A stretch of 64,000 nt of DNA, taken from the NCBI RefSeq assembly GCF_900129965.1, contig NZ_FQXM01000004.1, positions 124,001-188,000 of the forward strand, in the 5' to 3' direction. The notes beneath the pieces were generated by a model. It saw only the letters and a program-made list of their open reading frames with translations, made no database searches and had not been told where the DNA came from. Position 1 is the stretch's first letter, and the number at the start of each line of letters is the position of its first letter. Source of the stretch: Clostridium grantii DSM 8605 (GTDB lineage Bacteria; Bacillota; Clostridia; Clostridiales; Clostridiaceae). The translations under genes and the position numbers were made by a program. Positions 1-8,545 of this stretch are shown here, piece after piece.

Positions 1-78
1 TTGATCTGTTAAATTCAAATCTGTTTTACCTAGTATTTTTATTATTACCTCTTCATTACAATTTTTATTTTCCCCCAT
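1..78 (-). CDS. Small phage protein, 3'-truncated by window edge
   Basis: The first 26 codons of an ORF begin MGENKNCNEEVII, with a GGGGG ribosome site six bases upstream. It lies directly downstream of the baseplate gene, where many Clostridium phages carry a short XhlA- or holin-like protein, but too little is visible to assign a family. The rest runs off the left edge. Confidence 0.5.
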   Translation of the reverse strand, partial: MGENKNCNEEVIIKILGKTDLNLTDQ

Positions 79-91
79 GTGTTTCCCCCTA

Positions 92-127
92 AATTAAAGA
101 AACCCCTAACAATTTATGCTAGGAGTT
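92..127 (-). terminator. Probable intrinsic terminator after the baseplate gene
   Basis: An 8-bp stem (arms 101-108 and 120-127) contains one U-G pair that is wobble-compatible only on the minus strand. It is followed there by TTTCTTTAA. It lies between the baseplate gene and the next small ORF. Confidence 0.45.
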
Positions 128-198
128 CATTATTTTTATTTTATTTTTATAACTCTATTTCTTGTCTTAGTTAGTTCGTCTTATTTATCTAAGTCGTA

Positions 199-2349
199 TT
201 AAACTGCCGAAAGAACAACATTTGATATTTTAGCAGCTGTTTGTCCCCATGTAAAACCAATATAAAAATCTCTTATAACGTCACTATTCGTTACGGTTCT
301 GACCACCCCACCATTTACTTGAACTGATATTGTGGTAGCAGTAAATATTATTTCTATATTTAAAGGTACACTAACTGCCATTGGCGTAAAACTATTTCCC
401 CACGCTGCACCACTTACCCCTGCTGCTGTTCCGTTTAATACCTCTGTAATACCAATAAATCCATCTTGTCTAAAATAGATTTGATAGGAATTTGCCATAT
501 CTTCTGCTACAAATCCATGCGAAGCTCTATAAGCACCAACACCATTTGGACCGATTGGAAATTCATCACAGTTTGAAAAATGAAATCCGACATTTTTAGT
601 AGTCGTTGCATTTAATACTTTTGGTGTGATTATTGCATTTAATTTAAAGCTGTTATTTGTTAATTTTTTAGCAACATAAGTACAATAATCAAGTGTGTTA
701 GATGATATTTCTGATTCTTCAATTCCATCACCAACCATTTGGTATTTTACTTTTTCGTGAATAGTGTCTACTGCCCATTCTTGATTCAAATAAATGTTTG
801 AAAATGGTATCGTGAAGGGCAATCCCATTTGAGTTGTTGCAATTGTCCCATCTAAATAACTAGGATTTTTACACATTATACTATCTACACCTAAAGCAAT
901 ATATTTATTATTTACTAATTTATTTTTAACAACTGATACATTAACTTTTAACCCAACTGCATGAGCTTCCGAAATTTTTTCCTTCATTTGTAACAATTCA
1001 GACCCAAAGAAAACCCACTTATAACCACTCGAAACATAATAGTCCATGCTTTTAGACGTATTATAAACCGTTCCACATTCAATTGATGAATCTACAGAGT
1101 GCACATTAGTAATATCGGGTATTGTATATGCTCCAACTATTACATTGTTTTGTAAATTATATTTAACAATCATTTGAGCAACAAGTATTGTTGATATACC
1201 ACCTGCTAAGCTCTTAATGTCTAATAGATAAATTTTACTTTTACCATATTTTTTAAAAACATTTTCAAGTGTTGGTATTTTTTCATCAATAAATTTTTGA
1301 TAACCATAATTAAAATTTAGTTGCATTAAGTCATCATAATACATATCTGCGATAAATCCTACACCATTTGAACATCTATCAACGGTATCATCATGACTTA
1401 ATACTAATATATTATCTTTTGTTTTCAAAACATCAAGTTCTAAGGCATAATTATATGATTCAACACCAATATGTCCTGTTTTTGTGTTTTCAGGGTATAT
1501 TTGTTCTATAGTCCCCCTATGACACATATATTTATCCATATTTAACAAATCAACTCTTGATGTATCTGTTAAATAGTTTATTGCATCTGTTTTTAAAGCA
1601 GATTTAAAAATTGTACCATTTCCAATACCAGTACTTTGAAACTGGACAGCTTGTGTCCATACTGTTCCACTCCATCTATACGTATATCCATCTTCTACAA
1701 CTAAATATAAACCCTCTGCACCAGTTGGGTGAGCTGCTTGTAATAAAGCTAAAGTATCATAATTCCCTTCTAGTTTTAATTGTCCTAAAGCATTTAACTC
1801 AACTTTGGTCGCCTTTTCTTCCAAAGACGAGCTAACCGAAATTAATTCTGCTGTGTTATTTGCTATATTTGTTGTGTTAGTATCAACATTTGCCTTATAA
1901 GTTTCGTATTCTGCGAGACTGCTTAAAGCACTTGTCAAAGCAATAAAATCATTCAAACTTTCAATAGCTTCACCATCGACCAAACTTTCATTAACCGTAA
2001 AATTAAATCTTGCACTAGACACTCTTTCATTATCAGCACCAAATACAATTATTTCTGCTTCAACTAAACCTTTTGCAGAAACCATATCATCAGTTAATTC
2101 ACATTTTACATTTCCATTTGTTGCATCAACTATAGTAATTTTATCCAAGCTACTAATAAAAACTGTAGTTCCATCAGATTTTTTTGCATAGAGATAAACT
2201 GTATTTGTTAGCAAGTCATAAGCCTGTCCATCTTGTGTGAGTACAATATCTAAAACATTGCTCTTGCTATCACCTTGCGTAAATTTTATATCATATATTT
2301 TTTTTTGCTTCATATCTAAATTAAAACTATAACTTTTTTGTGTTATCAT
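199..2349 (-). CDS. Baseplate/tail protein: BppU-like N-terminus, GDPD enzyme domain, lectin-like C-terminus
   Basis: This 716-aa protein is the last visible gene of the tail module. Residues 1-125 resemble the BppU / DUF2479 baseplate domain, which docks receptor-binding modules. Residues 130-270 are a linker with a short helical stretch and a WSGTVW-type carbohydrate-module motif. Residues about 275-510 carry glycerophosphodiester phosphodiesterase signatures: HRG at about 277 followed by PENT, ELDV at about 304, and SHDDTVDR at about 318. The last 200 residues look like a jelly-roll lectin or laminin-G fold. The family chemistry is metal-dependent cleavage of glycerophosphodiesters, so the likely target is teichoic acid at the cell surface (inference). 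ATG is preferred over an upstream TTG that touches the GGGG ribosome site. Confidence 0.8.
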   Translation of the reverse strand: MITQKSYSFNLDMKQKKIYDIKFTQGDSKSNVLDIVLTQDGQAYDLLTNTVYLYAKKSDGTTVFISSLDKITIVDATNGNVKCELTDDMVSAKGLVEAEIIVFGADNERVSSARFNFTVNESLVDGEAIESLNDFIALTSALSSLAEYETYKANVDTNTTNIANNTAELISVSSSLEEKATKVELNALGQLKLEGNYDTLALLQAAHPTGAEGLYLVVEDGYTYRWSGTVWTQAVQFQSTGIGNGTIFKSALKTDAINYLTDTSRVDLLNMDKYMCHRGTIEQIYPENTKTGHIGVESYNYALELDVLKTKDNILVLSHDDTVDRCSNGVGFIADMYYDDLMQLNFNYGYQKFIDEKIPTLENVFKKYGKSKIYLLDIKSLAGGISTILVAQMIVKYNLQNNVIVGAYTIPDITNVHSVDSSIECGTVYNTSKSMDYYVSSGYKWVFFGSELLQMKEKISEAHAVGLKVNVSVVKNKLVNNKYIALGVDSIMCKNPSYLDGTIATTQMGLPFTIPFSNIYLNQEWAVDTIHEKVKYQMVGDGIEESEISSNTLDYCTYVAKKLTNNSFKLNAIITPKVLNATTTKNVGFHFSNCDEFPIGPNGVGAYRASHGFVAEDMANSYQIYFRQDGFIGITEVLNGTAAGVSGAAWGNSFTPMAVSVPLNIEIIFTATTISVQVNGGVVRTVTNSDVIRDFYIGFTWGQTAAKISNVVLSAV

Positions 2350-2397
2350 TTTTATTATCAACCCCTATAAATAAAAATAGTGCCTAATAATTAAACA

Positions 2398-3090
2398 CTA
2401 TTTATATCTTAAATTTAATTGTATTTCTATTTTTGTTACTGTTCCTGCATAACTAATTGTGTTTTCTCCAACATGCAAAAGAGGAAAATCACCATTCATA
2501 TCAGCATTTTTTAATTCTGTATCTTTGTAACATTCCAATAAATCACTATCAACAATCACATATTCATCAACATTTGTTAGATTAAAAGTATTATTATTAA
2601 TTGTGATATTAATATTACCTTCTCCAAAAACCTTTATAATAGGCTTACAAGTAGTTGTTCCATTATTGTAAACCGTAGAATTACTAGAGGTTAACGTTAT
2701 AATAGATGTGCTTAGATCCCTTTTAAAAGGTTGGCACTCAAATTGAATTATGATGCTATGCCAAATGTTAAAAATTTCTTTAAAAGAAATAGAATTTATA
2801 ATTGTAGCGTCATAAACTTTATATTCTTCATTAGAAAAAGTCACTTCACCGCTACCATCAAGCCAACTAGAAATATAATCTATGTCTGCATTAGCCTTTA
2901 ACGTACATTCAACCGTTTTTACAGTTCCTCTATAACTACCTAAATCTTCCGTCAAAAATCCATCTCTACCTTCTATTTCAATTTTATTTATGTCCTTTTG
3001 TGCTTTCATCATATCAGGTAGTTTAATTACTACAATTCCATCAATATCTCTACTATCAATCCCATTAAAAATAAAATAAGGTAGTGCCAT
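2398..3090 (-). CDS. Distal tail protein (Dit, siphovirus tail component)
   Basis: This 230-aa protein is the hub that joins the tail tube to the baseplate. The N-terminal half (FNGIDSRDIDGIVV, then EIEGRDGFLTEDLGSYRGT) has the pattern of the Sipho_tail / Dit N-terminal barrel, and the second half is a galectin-like beta region. It follows the tape measure gene by one base, in the standard siphophage order. The start was placed at the ATG eight bases after AAAGGGGG. An in-frame GTG nine bases earlier lies inside that ribosome site and was rejected. Confidence 0.82.
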   Translation of the reverse strand: MALPYFIFNGIDSRDIDGIVVIKLPDMMKAQKDINKIEIEGRDGFLTEDLGSYRGTVKTVECTLKANADIDYISSWLDGSGEVTFSNEEYKVYDATIINSISFKEIFNIWHSIIIQFECQPFKRDLSTSIITLTSSNSTVYNNGTTTCKPIIKVFGEGNINITINNNTFNLTNVDEYVIVDSDLLECYKDTELKNADMNGDFPLLHVGENTISYAGTVTKIEIQLNLRYK

Positions 3091-3091
3091 A

Positions 3092-4894
3092 TTATGCACC
3101 CCCTTTAGCTAAACTATTTTGTTTTCTGTAAGACTCTAACTCTTCTGCAAATGCTTGCACATCTTCTTTTCTGTTGTTAATAAATTTATCTATTTTTATA
3201 ATTATATCTCCACCACTCTTAGAATTTTGTCCATCCTTATAAGCCATTTCAACAGTTTTATCATGGGGGTATATTTTACTATGATTTGGAAGTTCTACTA
3301 TCTCTCCGCCCATTTCATTTATCCCTGCTAATCCACCTTCAAAATCATCTGTTCCTTTTGCATACCAATCTACGCCAAGTTTTGGAACGCTTGGAGGTGC
3401 TAAACTAAAGCTTCCATTTATTTTAAAATGTGGCATTTTAATATGAGGTAAACTAATATTCAAATTGCTAAAGAATCCTTTTATTTTATCTATTTGCCCT
3501 TTTACAAAATCTACTGCTGCTCCTATTGGAGACATTATTTTTGCTTTAATGTCATTAAATTTAGAACTTACAACACCTGCTAAATTTGATAATGCTGCAC
3601 TCGCAATGCCTCCAAGTGCATTAAAAATATTAGAAAACGTTTCTTTTATTACTGTTAACCCTAATTTTATTACATTTTTTATCATATTAAGTCCGCTGTT
3701 TATAATATTATTAAGAAAACCCATCACACCACTAACAATATTTTTTATTGCTTCCCATGCACCTGACCAGTCACCCTTTAAAATAGAAGTAAACAATTTA
3801 AATATGTTTTTAATAATATCTAAAGCAAATTTAATATTATTCGTTATAAAATCCATGTACTTTTTAACAATAGCCATTATTTCAGCACCATGATTTTCCC
3901 AAAATGCCTTTGCAAATACAATAAATGCTTTTATAAATTCTGTAATAGCTGTTATAACTTCCATTACAGTAGTTTTAATAGAGTTCATTTGTGTAGCATT
4001 TTCTGTTGCGTAGCTTGTTATCGCTGTTTTAACATTGTTTATTATTCCAATTACAAAATTAAACGCAACTCCAATAGCATCCATTGTTGCGTTTATTACT
4101 GTTTCAATTTGTTGCATGTGGTTGCCTATGTATTGTGCCATAGTGGTAAACGCTGGAAGAAACCTATTTCCAATATTAACTGCTATATCTTCAAATCTGC
4201 CCTTAATATTTCTCATTTGATTGGCATATCCTTGGCTTGTTTTTTCAGCATCACCTATAGCATTTTTGCTTTGGTCTAAAGCTATCTGATACCTAATTTC
4301 CATCTTTTCAGATTCAGATAATGCTTGTATATTATCTCCAAGACCCATAGAACGAGCCTTTTCTTTCATAACAGTTTCATTTATTACTATTCCCATCGCT
4401 TTTAATGACTCTGTTTCCCCCATTAAACCTTTTCTAAGACGTTCAACACCTTCTGCTGCCCCACCTTGCAAATTTTGAAAACTTGCCAAGTCTGTTCCCA
4501 ATCCTTGTATCTTCGTTGCAAAATCAAAAGCACTATCAGAACTCATTCCAAAACCCGTCATCATGTCTTGCGAATCAGCCATCATACCTTTTATTTCTGT
4601 TCTAGAACCTCCAACTTTATCTTGAAAATTCTTTGCCCAGTCTTCTGCACCTTTGTTCAGAGAGCCGAAAACAGTATCAAATTTACTCTGCATTTCAGCA
4701 GCATCACTAGCAGCTGTCAAGGAATATTTACCTAATTCTAGTATTTTCTTACCTATTGCCAATGCACCAATTGTTTTTACAAGTTTACCAAAAGTTCCAT
4801 TACTTTTTTCTGCACCCTTTGTTACATTGTTTATTTTATTTTCAGCATTATCATCTCTTATCGTTATATCGCCAAAAAGTTCAAATAATTGCAT
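3092..4894 (-). CDS. Tail tape measure protein
   Basis: This 600-aa protein sets tail length and is ejected ahead of the DNA. Its N-terminal 250 residues hold the conserved tape-measure block (MMADSQDMMTGFGMSSDSA, later GETESLKAMG and YANQMRNIKGRFED). The centre (about 265-420) alternates amphipathic helices and hydrophobic stretches that may insert in the membrane. The C-terminal part ends in a polar coiled region. At about 1.5 angstroms per residue, 600 residues suggest a rather short tail near 90 nm (inference). It sits between the chaperone ORFs and the distal tail gene, as expected. Confidence 0.88.
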   Translation of the reverse strand: MQLFELFGDITIRDDNAENKINNVTKGAEKSNGTFGKLVKTIGALAIGKKILELGKYSLTAASDAAEMQSKFDTVFGSLNKGAEDWAKNFQDKVGGSRTEIKGMMADSQDMMTGFGMSSDSAFDFATKIQGLGTDLASFQNLQGGAAEGVERLRKGLMGETESLKAMGIVINETVMKEKARSMGLGDNIQALSESEKMEIRYQIALDQSKNAIGDAEKTSQGYANQMRNIKGRFEDIAVNIGNRFLPAFTTMAQYIGNHMQQIETVINATMDAIGVAFNFVIGIINNVKTAITSYATENATQMNSIKTTVMEVITAITEFIKAFIVFAKAFWENHGAEIMAIVKKYMDFITNNIKFALDIIKNIFKLFTSILKGDWSGAWEAIKNIVSGVMGFLNNIINSGLNMIKNVIKLGLTVIKETFSNIFNALGGIASAALSNLAGVVSSKFNDIKAKIMSPIGAAVDFVKGQIDKIKGFFSNLNISLPHIKMPHFKINGSFSLAPPSVPKLGVDWYAKGTDDFEGGLAGINEMGGEIVELPNHSKIYPHDKTVEMAYKDGQNSKSGGDIIIKIDKFINNRKEDVQAFAEELESYRKQNSLAKGGA

Positions 4895-4907
4895 TTTTAT
4901 TTCTCAC

Positions 4908-5225
4908 CTACCTCAATTTATTTGTCCATTCTACATTATTAGATTTTGCTGTCATAAGTTCTGCTTTATTTATTATATTTAGCTTTGTTTGCTCGTCTAT
5001 TTTAATTTCACTTTTTTTCTTAGTTGTTGTTACTTTGTCTCTGTATTCTTCAAAAGAGATAAAATTATCTTTACCCATATTTTGGTATAACATCAACCAA
5101 GCCGAATATATTCTATCTTCTTTTTCTTTCTTTATTTGCGAATAATACATATTAATAAAATCTTCTATATCCATATCTAGCACAGATTGCACATCGTTAT
5201 ATGTGCTGAAAACCTTATTTTGCAT
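4908..5225 (-). CDS. Tail assembly chaperone, downstream part (gpT-like), probably made by -1 frameshift
   Basis: The 105-aa ORF contains EDRIYSAWLMLYQNM and FISFEEYRDKV, typical of the C-terminal extension of Gram-positive tail chaperones. It lies in the -1 frame relative to the upstream chaperone and just before the tape measure, the classical gpG/gpGT layout. No ribosome site precedes its ATG. The -1 frame stays open upstream of that ATG for about a dozen codons (reading YGCIEIDDIVS), overlapping the end of the first ORF. A run of five Ts at 5258-5262 is the only slippery spot in the overlap. It is not a canonical heptamer, so the frameshift is likely but unproven. Confidence 0.68.
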   Translation of the reverse strand: MQNKVFSTYNDVQSVLDMDIEDFINMYYSQIKKEKEDRIYSAWLMLYQNMGKDNFISFEEYRDKVTTTKKKSEIKIDEQTKLNIINKAELMTAKSNNVEWTNKLR

Positions 5226-5239
5226 TGAAACTATATCAT

Positions 5240-5587
5240 CTATCTCAATGCAACCGTAAAAACTTTATTAAAACTTTCTGATTCAAATAATTCTTGCATT
5301 AATTCTATAAATTTATCAATTTCCATGTTTTGTATATCTTTAGCCTTTTGTTCAGTTATTTTAGCGAGAAAAGCATATAAATCTTGTTCAGCATTATCAA
5401 TATTCTCAATTATCATCATTATTATTTCAAACTGTGCTTCTTTTTTTGCTAGTATAATTTCATTGTCAGTTTTACCTTTTATATCTTCTACGTTAGAAAA
5501 TAAAATTTGTTTTAATTGTTGCTTTACATTCATTTTTTTTACTATCTTTGCTATTGTAAATAAATCTGCTGTAACTATATTCCTCAT
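5240..5587 (-). CDS. Tail assembly chaperone, upstream part (gpG-like)
   Basis: This 115-aa, mostly helical, acidic protein lies between the major tail protein and the tape measure, which is the position of the chaperone that coats the tape measure during tail assembly. The start was set at ATGAGG, eight bases after GGAGG. A TTG five codons earlier overlaps that ribosome site. The reading frame ends about 15 bases before the ATG of the next ORF, which is in the -1 frame, so a minor fused product is probable. Confidence 0.7.
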   Translation of the reverse strand: MRNIVTADLFTIAKIVKKMNVKQQLKQILFSNVEDIKGKTDNEIILAKKEAQFEIIMMIIENIDNAEQDLYAFLAKITEQKAKDIQNMEIDKFIELMQELFESESFNKVFTVALR

Positions 5588-5613
5588 TTTTAGTTCCTCC
5601 AAGTTTTTTATAA

Positions 5614-5643
5614 TAAAAAAAAGACTAGATTAATTCTAGTCTT
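5614..5643 (-). terminator. Intrinsic terminator between major tail protein and chaperones
   Basis: A 9-bp perfect stem AAGACTAGA / TCTAGTCTT (5621-5629 and 5635-5643) is followed on the minus strand by eight Ts. It overlaps the major tail protein stop codon, so it probably reduces read-through into tail assembly genes and keeps the tube protein in excess. Confidence 0.8.
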
Positions 5644-6154
5644 AGTTCAAATATTTAATTTTCCAAGGTTCGCAATTTGGTGTTAATGGATCAAAAGTAG
5701 CTGTCAACTCAACATCTGCAACAATTTCTTCTTTGTCTTTAAATTTCATTTCCAAATCCCCTAACCCTGTTGCGTTTTCTATCATAATAATTATTTCTTT
5801 CCCTGCTTTATCTGTTCCAACAAAAGCCACGTTATCAATATAATCGCTTAATACCAAATCTTCCGTTGCTGTTATTTCTGTATATGTATCAACTACTTTA
5901 CTTTCTAATCCCGCAAAGAACTTAGTCATATTTGTTTCAATCAAATTTAAAGCACCAAAAGACATAGTTATTTCTACACTTTCTTTAATGCTCATACCCT
6001 TTTCTTTACCTAATGCACCGTTTCTTTCAATATCGTGGTATTTAACCTTGCGATTAAATTTTCCTTCACCTTGCGTAGAACCAACTAAACTTTCAGTCGC
6101 AAGACCGAAATCAAAATAAATAGCACCAGAGCCTAATAATATTTTATCAGCCAT
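5642..6154 (-). CDS. Major tail (tube) protein
   Basis: This 170-aa protein forms the tail tube. It begins MADKILLGSGAIYFDF and has the beta-rich pattern with SIKESVEITMSFGALNL and a final sandwich region seen in Clostridium and Bacillus phage tube proteins. It sits between the tail terminator and chaperone genes. A strong terminator overlaps its stop codon, which fits a highly expressed structural gene. Confidence 0.8.
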   Translation of the reverse strand: MADKILLGSGAIYFDFGLATESLVGSTQGEGKFNRKVKYHDIERNGALGKEKGMSIKESVEITMSFGALNLIETNMTKFFAGLESKVVDTYTEITATEDLVLSDYIDNVAFVGTDKAGKEIIIMIENATGLGDLEMKFKDKEEIVADVELTATFDPLTPNCEPWKIKYLN

Positions 6155-6169
6155 TTTTTTTACCTCACT

Positions 6170-6556
6170 TTATTCGTATTTTTTTATTACGTATTTTAAT
6201 TTTCTACGTTTTATTATCGTTGTATCGTTCTCATTTGTTTCGTCAAGATAGAATTTCCAAACATTTTGTCTGTATATTATGCAATTCAAATCCTCATCAT
6301 TATAATTTAATCTATTTAAAGCATTGTCTATTGTATTTACTATTGTTTCAATCTCAACAATACTGTCATTGTTAGAAAATATATCTATATCTATTTGTAT
6401 ATCTTCTCTATATTTTTCAAACTCAAATACATTTTCAAAGTTCAAAATAATTGAAGGGAATACAGTTACAATGCTAGGTTTAGCATTATATATTTCTACA
6501 TTTTTAAGATTCATTTCATCGAATTTAGCATTTAATAATTTATATAAATCTAACAT
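6170..6556 (-). CDS. Tail completion / tail terminator protein
   Basis: This 128-aa protein has the size, alpha-beta pattern (short N-terminal helix, then FPSIILNFENVFEFEKYREDIQIDIDIF) and position of tail terminators that cap the tube. The ATG overlaps the stop of the upstream gene as TAATG, showing translational coupling. The longer TTG start would fall inside the ribosome site and is not used here. Confidence 0.65.
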   Translation of the reverse strand: MLDLYKLLNAKFDEMNLKNVEIYNAKPSIVTVFPSIILNFENVFEFEKYREDIQIDIDIFSNNDSIVEIETIVNTIDNALNRLNYNDEDLNCIIYRQNVWKFYLDETNENDTTIIKRRKLKYVIKKYE

Positions 6557-6873
6557 TATTCTTCCCCCCAATTCTTATTTGCAATTTCTTGTATTGTGCC
6601 TAAATTTTCTGTATATGCTGGTGTCCAATGTGGTTGTGCTTGCTGTTTGCTTGTACCAAATTCAACATAAGCATCATATTCAACATCAGAACCCACTCTA
6701 ACTGTATCATTACTTATAACCTCATGTGTTTCTCTTCTACGCAAATCACCTGTCAGAACTGGTGTCCTCATTTGTGCTTCTGCTACCACTAGAGAGCCTA
6801 TTTCTTCAAGTATTTGCCTTTTCCTTCTATCTATTTCTGCTAAAACTTCATCTGTAAAATTATTAAATGTCAT
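6556..6873 (-). CDS. HK97-gp10-like neck protein
   Basis: This 105-aa protein contains the family core: AEAQMRTPVLTGDLRRR followed by DVEYDAYVEFGTSKQQAQPHW. The LTGDLRRS-like and YVEFGT segments are diagnostic of HK97 gp10 / SPP1 gp16-17 neighbours that help join head and tail. It overlaps the preceding connector gene by four bases and is coupled to the next gene. Confidence 0.85.
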   Translation of the reverse strand: MTFNNFTDEVLAEIDRRKRQILEEIGSLVVAEAQMRTPVLTGDLRRRETHEVISNDTVRVGSDVEYDAYVEFGTSKQQAQPHWTPAYTENLGTIQEIANKNWGEE

Positions 6874-7166
6874 ATTCTATTCACCATCGCTTCAATATAA
6901 TCTTCCCAAATAATAGTAGAAGTTATAAGATAATAGTTAGAATTATAAAAAATAAAATTACCTTGTTTAATATTAGAATTAATATTAGCAAAAATTCTAT
7001 TAGTACAAGAAATATCAAGTCCATAATCCCTAGAAGCAAGAGTAGACGAATAAGGTTGCATATCACATTCAATAGTATCAATTACAGTTTTAGTTTTTAC
7101 TCTATCGCCATATTCATTTTTTGTATAAGTTTCATTACAAATATCCACCATATAATCATAAAACAT
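6870..7166 (-). CDS. Head closure / head-tail connector protein
   Basis: This 98-aa beta-rich protein (MFYDYMVDICNETYTKNEYG, RDYGLDISCTNRIFA) fits the SPP1 gp16-type stopper that closes the portal channel. The assignment is by size, strand pattern and position between the adaptor and gp10-like genes. Its four-base overlap with the next gene marks a tightly coupled neck operon. Confidence 0.65.
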   Translation of the reverse strand: MFYDYMVDICNETYTKNEYGDRVKTKTVIDTIECDMQPYSSTLASRDYGLDISCTNRIFANINSNIKQGNFIFYNSNYYLITSTIIWEDYIEAMVNRI

Positions 7167-7169
7167 AGT

Positions 7170-7484
7170 CTACCCCCTCAGAATAACCAAGGGAACGGGT
7201 AACATATTAGCTACAAAAGCAGGGAATACAACATCTGCATAAGTTACACTTCTACTACCTTGTGCCATAGATTTTATGTTTTCTTTACCTTTTATACGGT
7301 ACATATATACAACTAACTCTTCTATAGCATCCACATAGTTAGATTCTATTTCTTCTAAAGTCTCATTTGTATTTAGATATTGCTTAATCATCTGTTTTGA
7401 TTTTCTAATATAAATGTTCAATAATTCATCTTTAGAATAATCTGTTATATCTAAAATTATTTTTACTTCTTCTAATATATCCAT
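7170..7484 (-). CDS. Head-tail adaptor (gp6/gp15-like)
   Basis: This 104-aa helical protein (MDILEEVKIILDITDYSKDE, IEELVVYMYRIKGKENI, ending VPLVILRG) matches the pattern of HK97 gp6 / SPP1 gp15 adaptors, which dock as a dodecamer under the portal. It follows the capsid genes and precedes the stopper. Confidence 0.75.
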   Translation of the reverse strand: MDILEEVKIILDITDYSKDELLNIYIRKSKQMIKQYLNTNETLEEIESNYVDAIEELVVYMYRIKGKENIKSMAQGSRSVTYADVVFPAFVANMLPVPLVILRG

Positions 7485-7495
7485 TTATAACACCT

Positions 7496-7624
7496 CTACT
7501 TTTTAGTAGTAGATTTAGTTTTCTTTTTAGTAGTAGTTGTTTTTTTAACCTTTTCTACAGTTTCAACTTTTTCTACTACTTCATTTTTTTCTTTTTCTTT
7601 TTCTCTATGTCTTCTAATTAACAT
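7496..7624 (-). CDS. Lys/Thr-rich small head-region protein
   Basis: A 42-aa ORF begins MLIRRHREKEKEK and ends in repeated TTTTKKK blocks. A GGAG ribosome site precedes the ATG, and it fills the gap between capsid and adaptor genes. Similar tiny basic proteins follow the capsid in many Clostridium and Lactococcus phages. Their function is unknown; nucleic-acid contact is a guess from composition. Confidence 0.6.
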   Translation of the reverse strand: MLIRRHREKEKEKNEVVEKVETVEKVKKTTTTKKKTKSTTKK

Positions 7625-7670
7625 TTAATTCAACTCCATTAAAAAGAGAGGGATTTACCCTCTCAATTAA

Positions 7671-8483
7671 TTATTTTGCTAAGTATTTTACACACTTAGA
7701 CTCGTCACTCAATACTGCTACATAATGTTCGTCTGCACTAATTACAGTAGTTTTCGCCAATATATCTCTGTCAGTTTCAACATTTACATCTTTTTTCAAG
7801 TAGATTGTTAATGCTCCTGCTTTAACAATTAAATTAGAATATACACCTGCTGCTACTGGAACTTTAGCACTTGCAACAACTTGGCAACCTGCTATTTCAC
7901 CAATAACACCTGTCATTATTGTGTTATCGCCCATTTGGGAAGCTTTTATAAAGTTTTCATCTTTTCTTAAAGTGCCTTTTTGAAGTGGGTGTATAAATAA
8001 TACTTTTGTTTCATCGTCTTCTTCTTCAAACTTATCTATAGCATCAACTATACCTGTATAAGAAATAAAGTTTGCAGAATCGTCAGAAACTAAAGTTGTA
8101 GAAACTAATGCTGTTACACAGTCAGCGTCTACTTTAGCTGTAATAGCTTTTTCCAATTGTGCTTCTGCTTCACCAACCGGATCTCCGTATCCACTTAATG
8201 CAGATTCATCTGTAATCTCTACTGCTTTACCTGCTTTCTTAACTGTTGCTTGTGTAGAAGATGCTGTTAATACAGTTGTACCCATTGCAATACCTTCTGC
8301 TACGTCTTCTGCGTCTCCAATATAAGCAAATTTAGGAACTGTAATAGTGTTTCCTGCTTGTCCTACTAAAGTTGTATCAATTGTTGCTAAAGGTGCGAAT
8401 TTAATTTTATTTGGAAGTGTTGCAGAAATCATATCTGCCATAACCTCAGGATTTACTAAGTTTGTTAATGTTGTTTGTGCCAT
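7671..8483 (-). CDS. Major capsid protein (HK97 fold, N4-gp56 family)
   Basis: This 270-aa shell protein begins MAQTTLTNLVNPEVMADMIS. It contains the family block NTITVPKFAYIGDAEDVAEG, the GEAEAQLEKAI region, and the C-terminal DRDILAKTTVISADEHYVA. No N-terminal delta domain is visible, consistent with the separate scaffold gene upstream. It has a GAGAGG ribosome site. Confidence 0.9.
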   Translation of the reverse strand: MAQTTLTNLVNPEVMADMISATLPNKIKFAPLATIDTTLVGQAGNTITVPKFAYIGDAEDVAEGIAMGTTVLTASSTQATVKKAGKAVEITDESALSGYGDPVGEAEAQLEKAITAKVDADCVTALVSTTLVSDDSANFISYTGIVDAIDKFEEEDDETKVLFIHPLQKGTLRKDENFIKASQMGDNTIMTGVIGEIAGCQVVASAKVPVAAGVYSNLIVKAGALTIYLKKDVNVETDRDILAKTTVISADEHYVAVLSDESKCVKYLAK

Positions 8484-8545
8484 TTTTAATTACCTCTCTA
8501 TATGTTGTATAGTGCTTATTTATAGACTAGCCCGAAAGTCAATTT

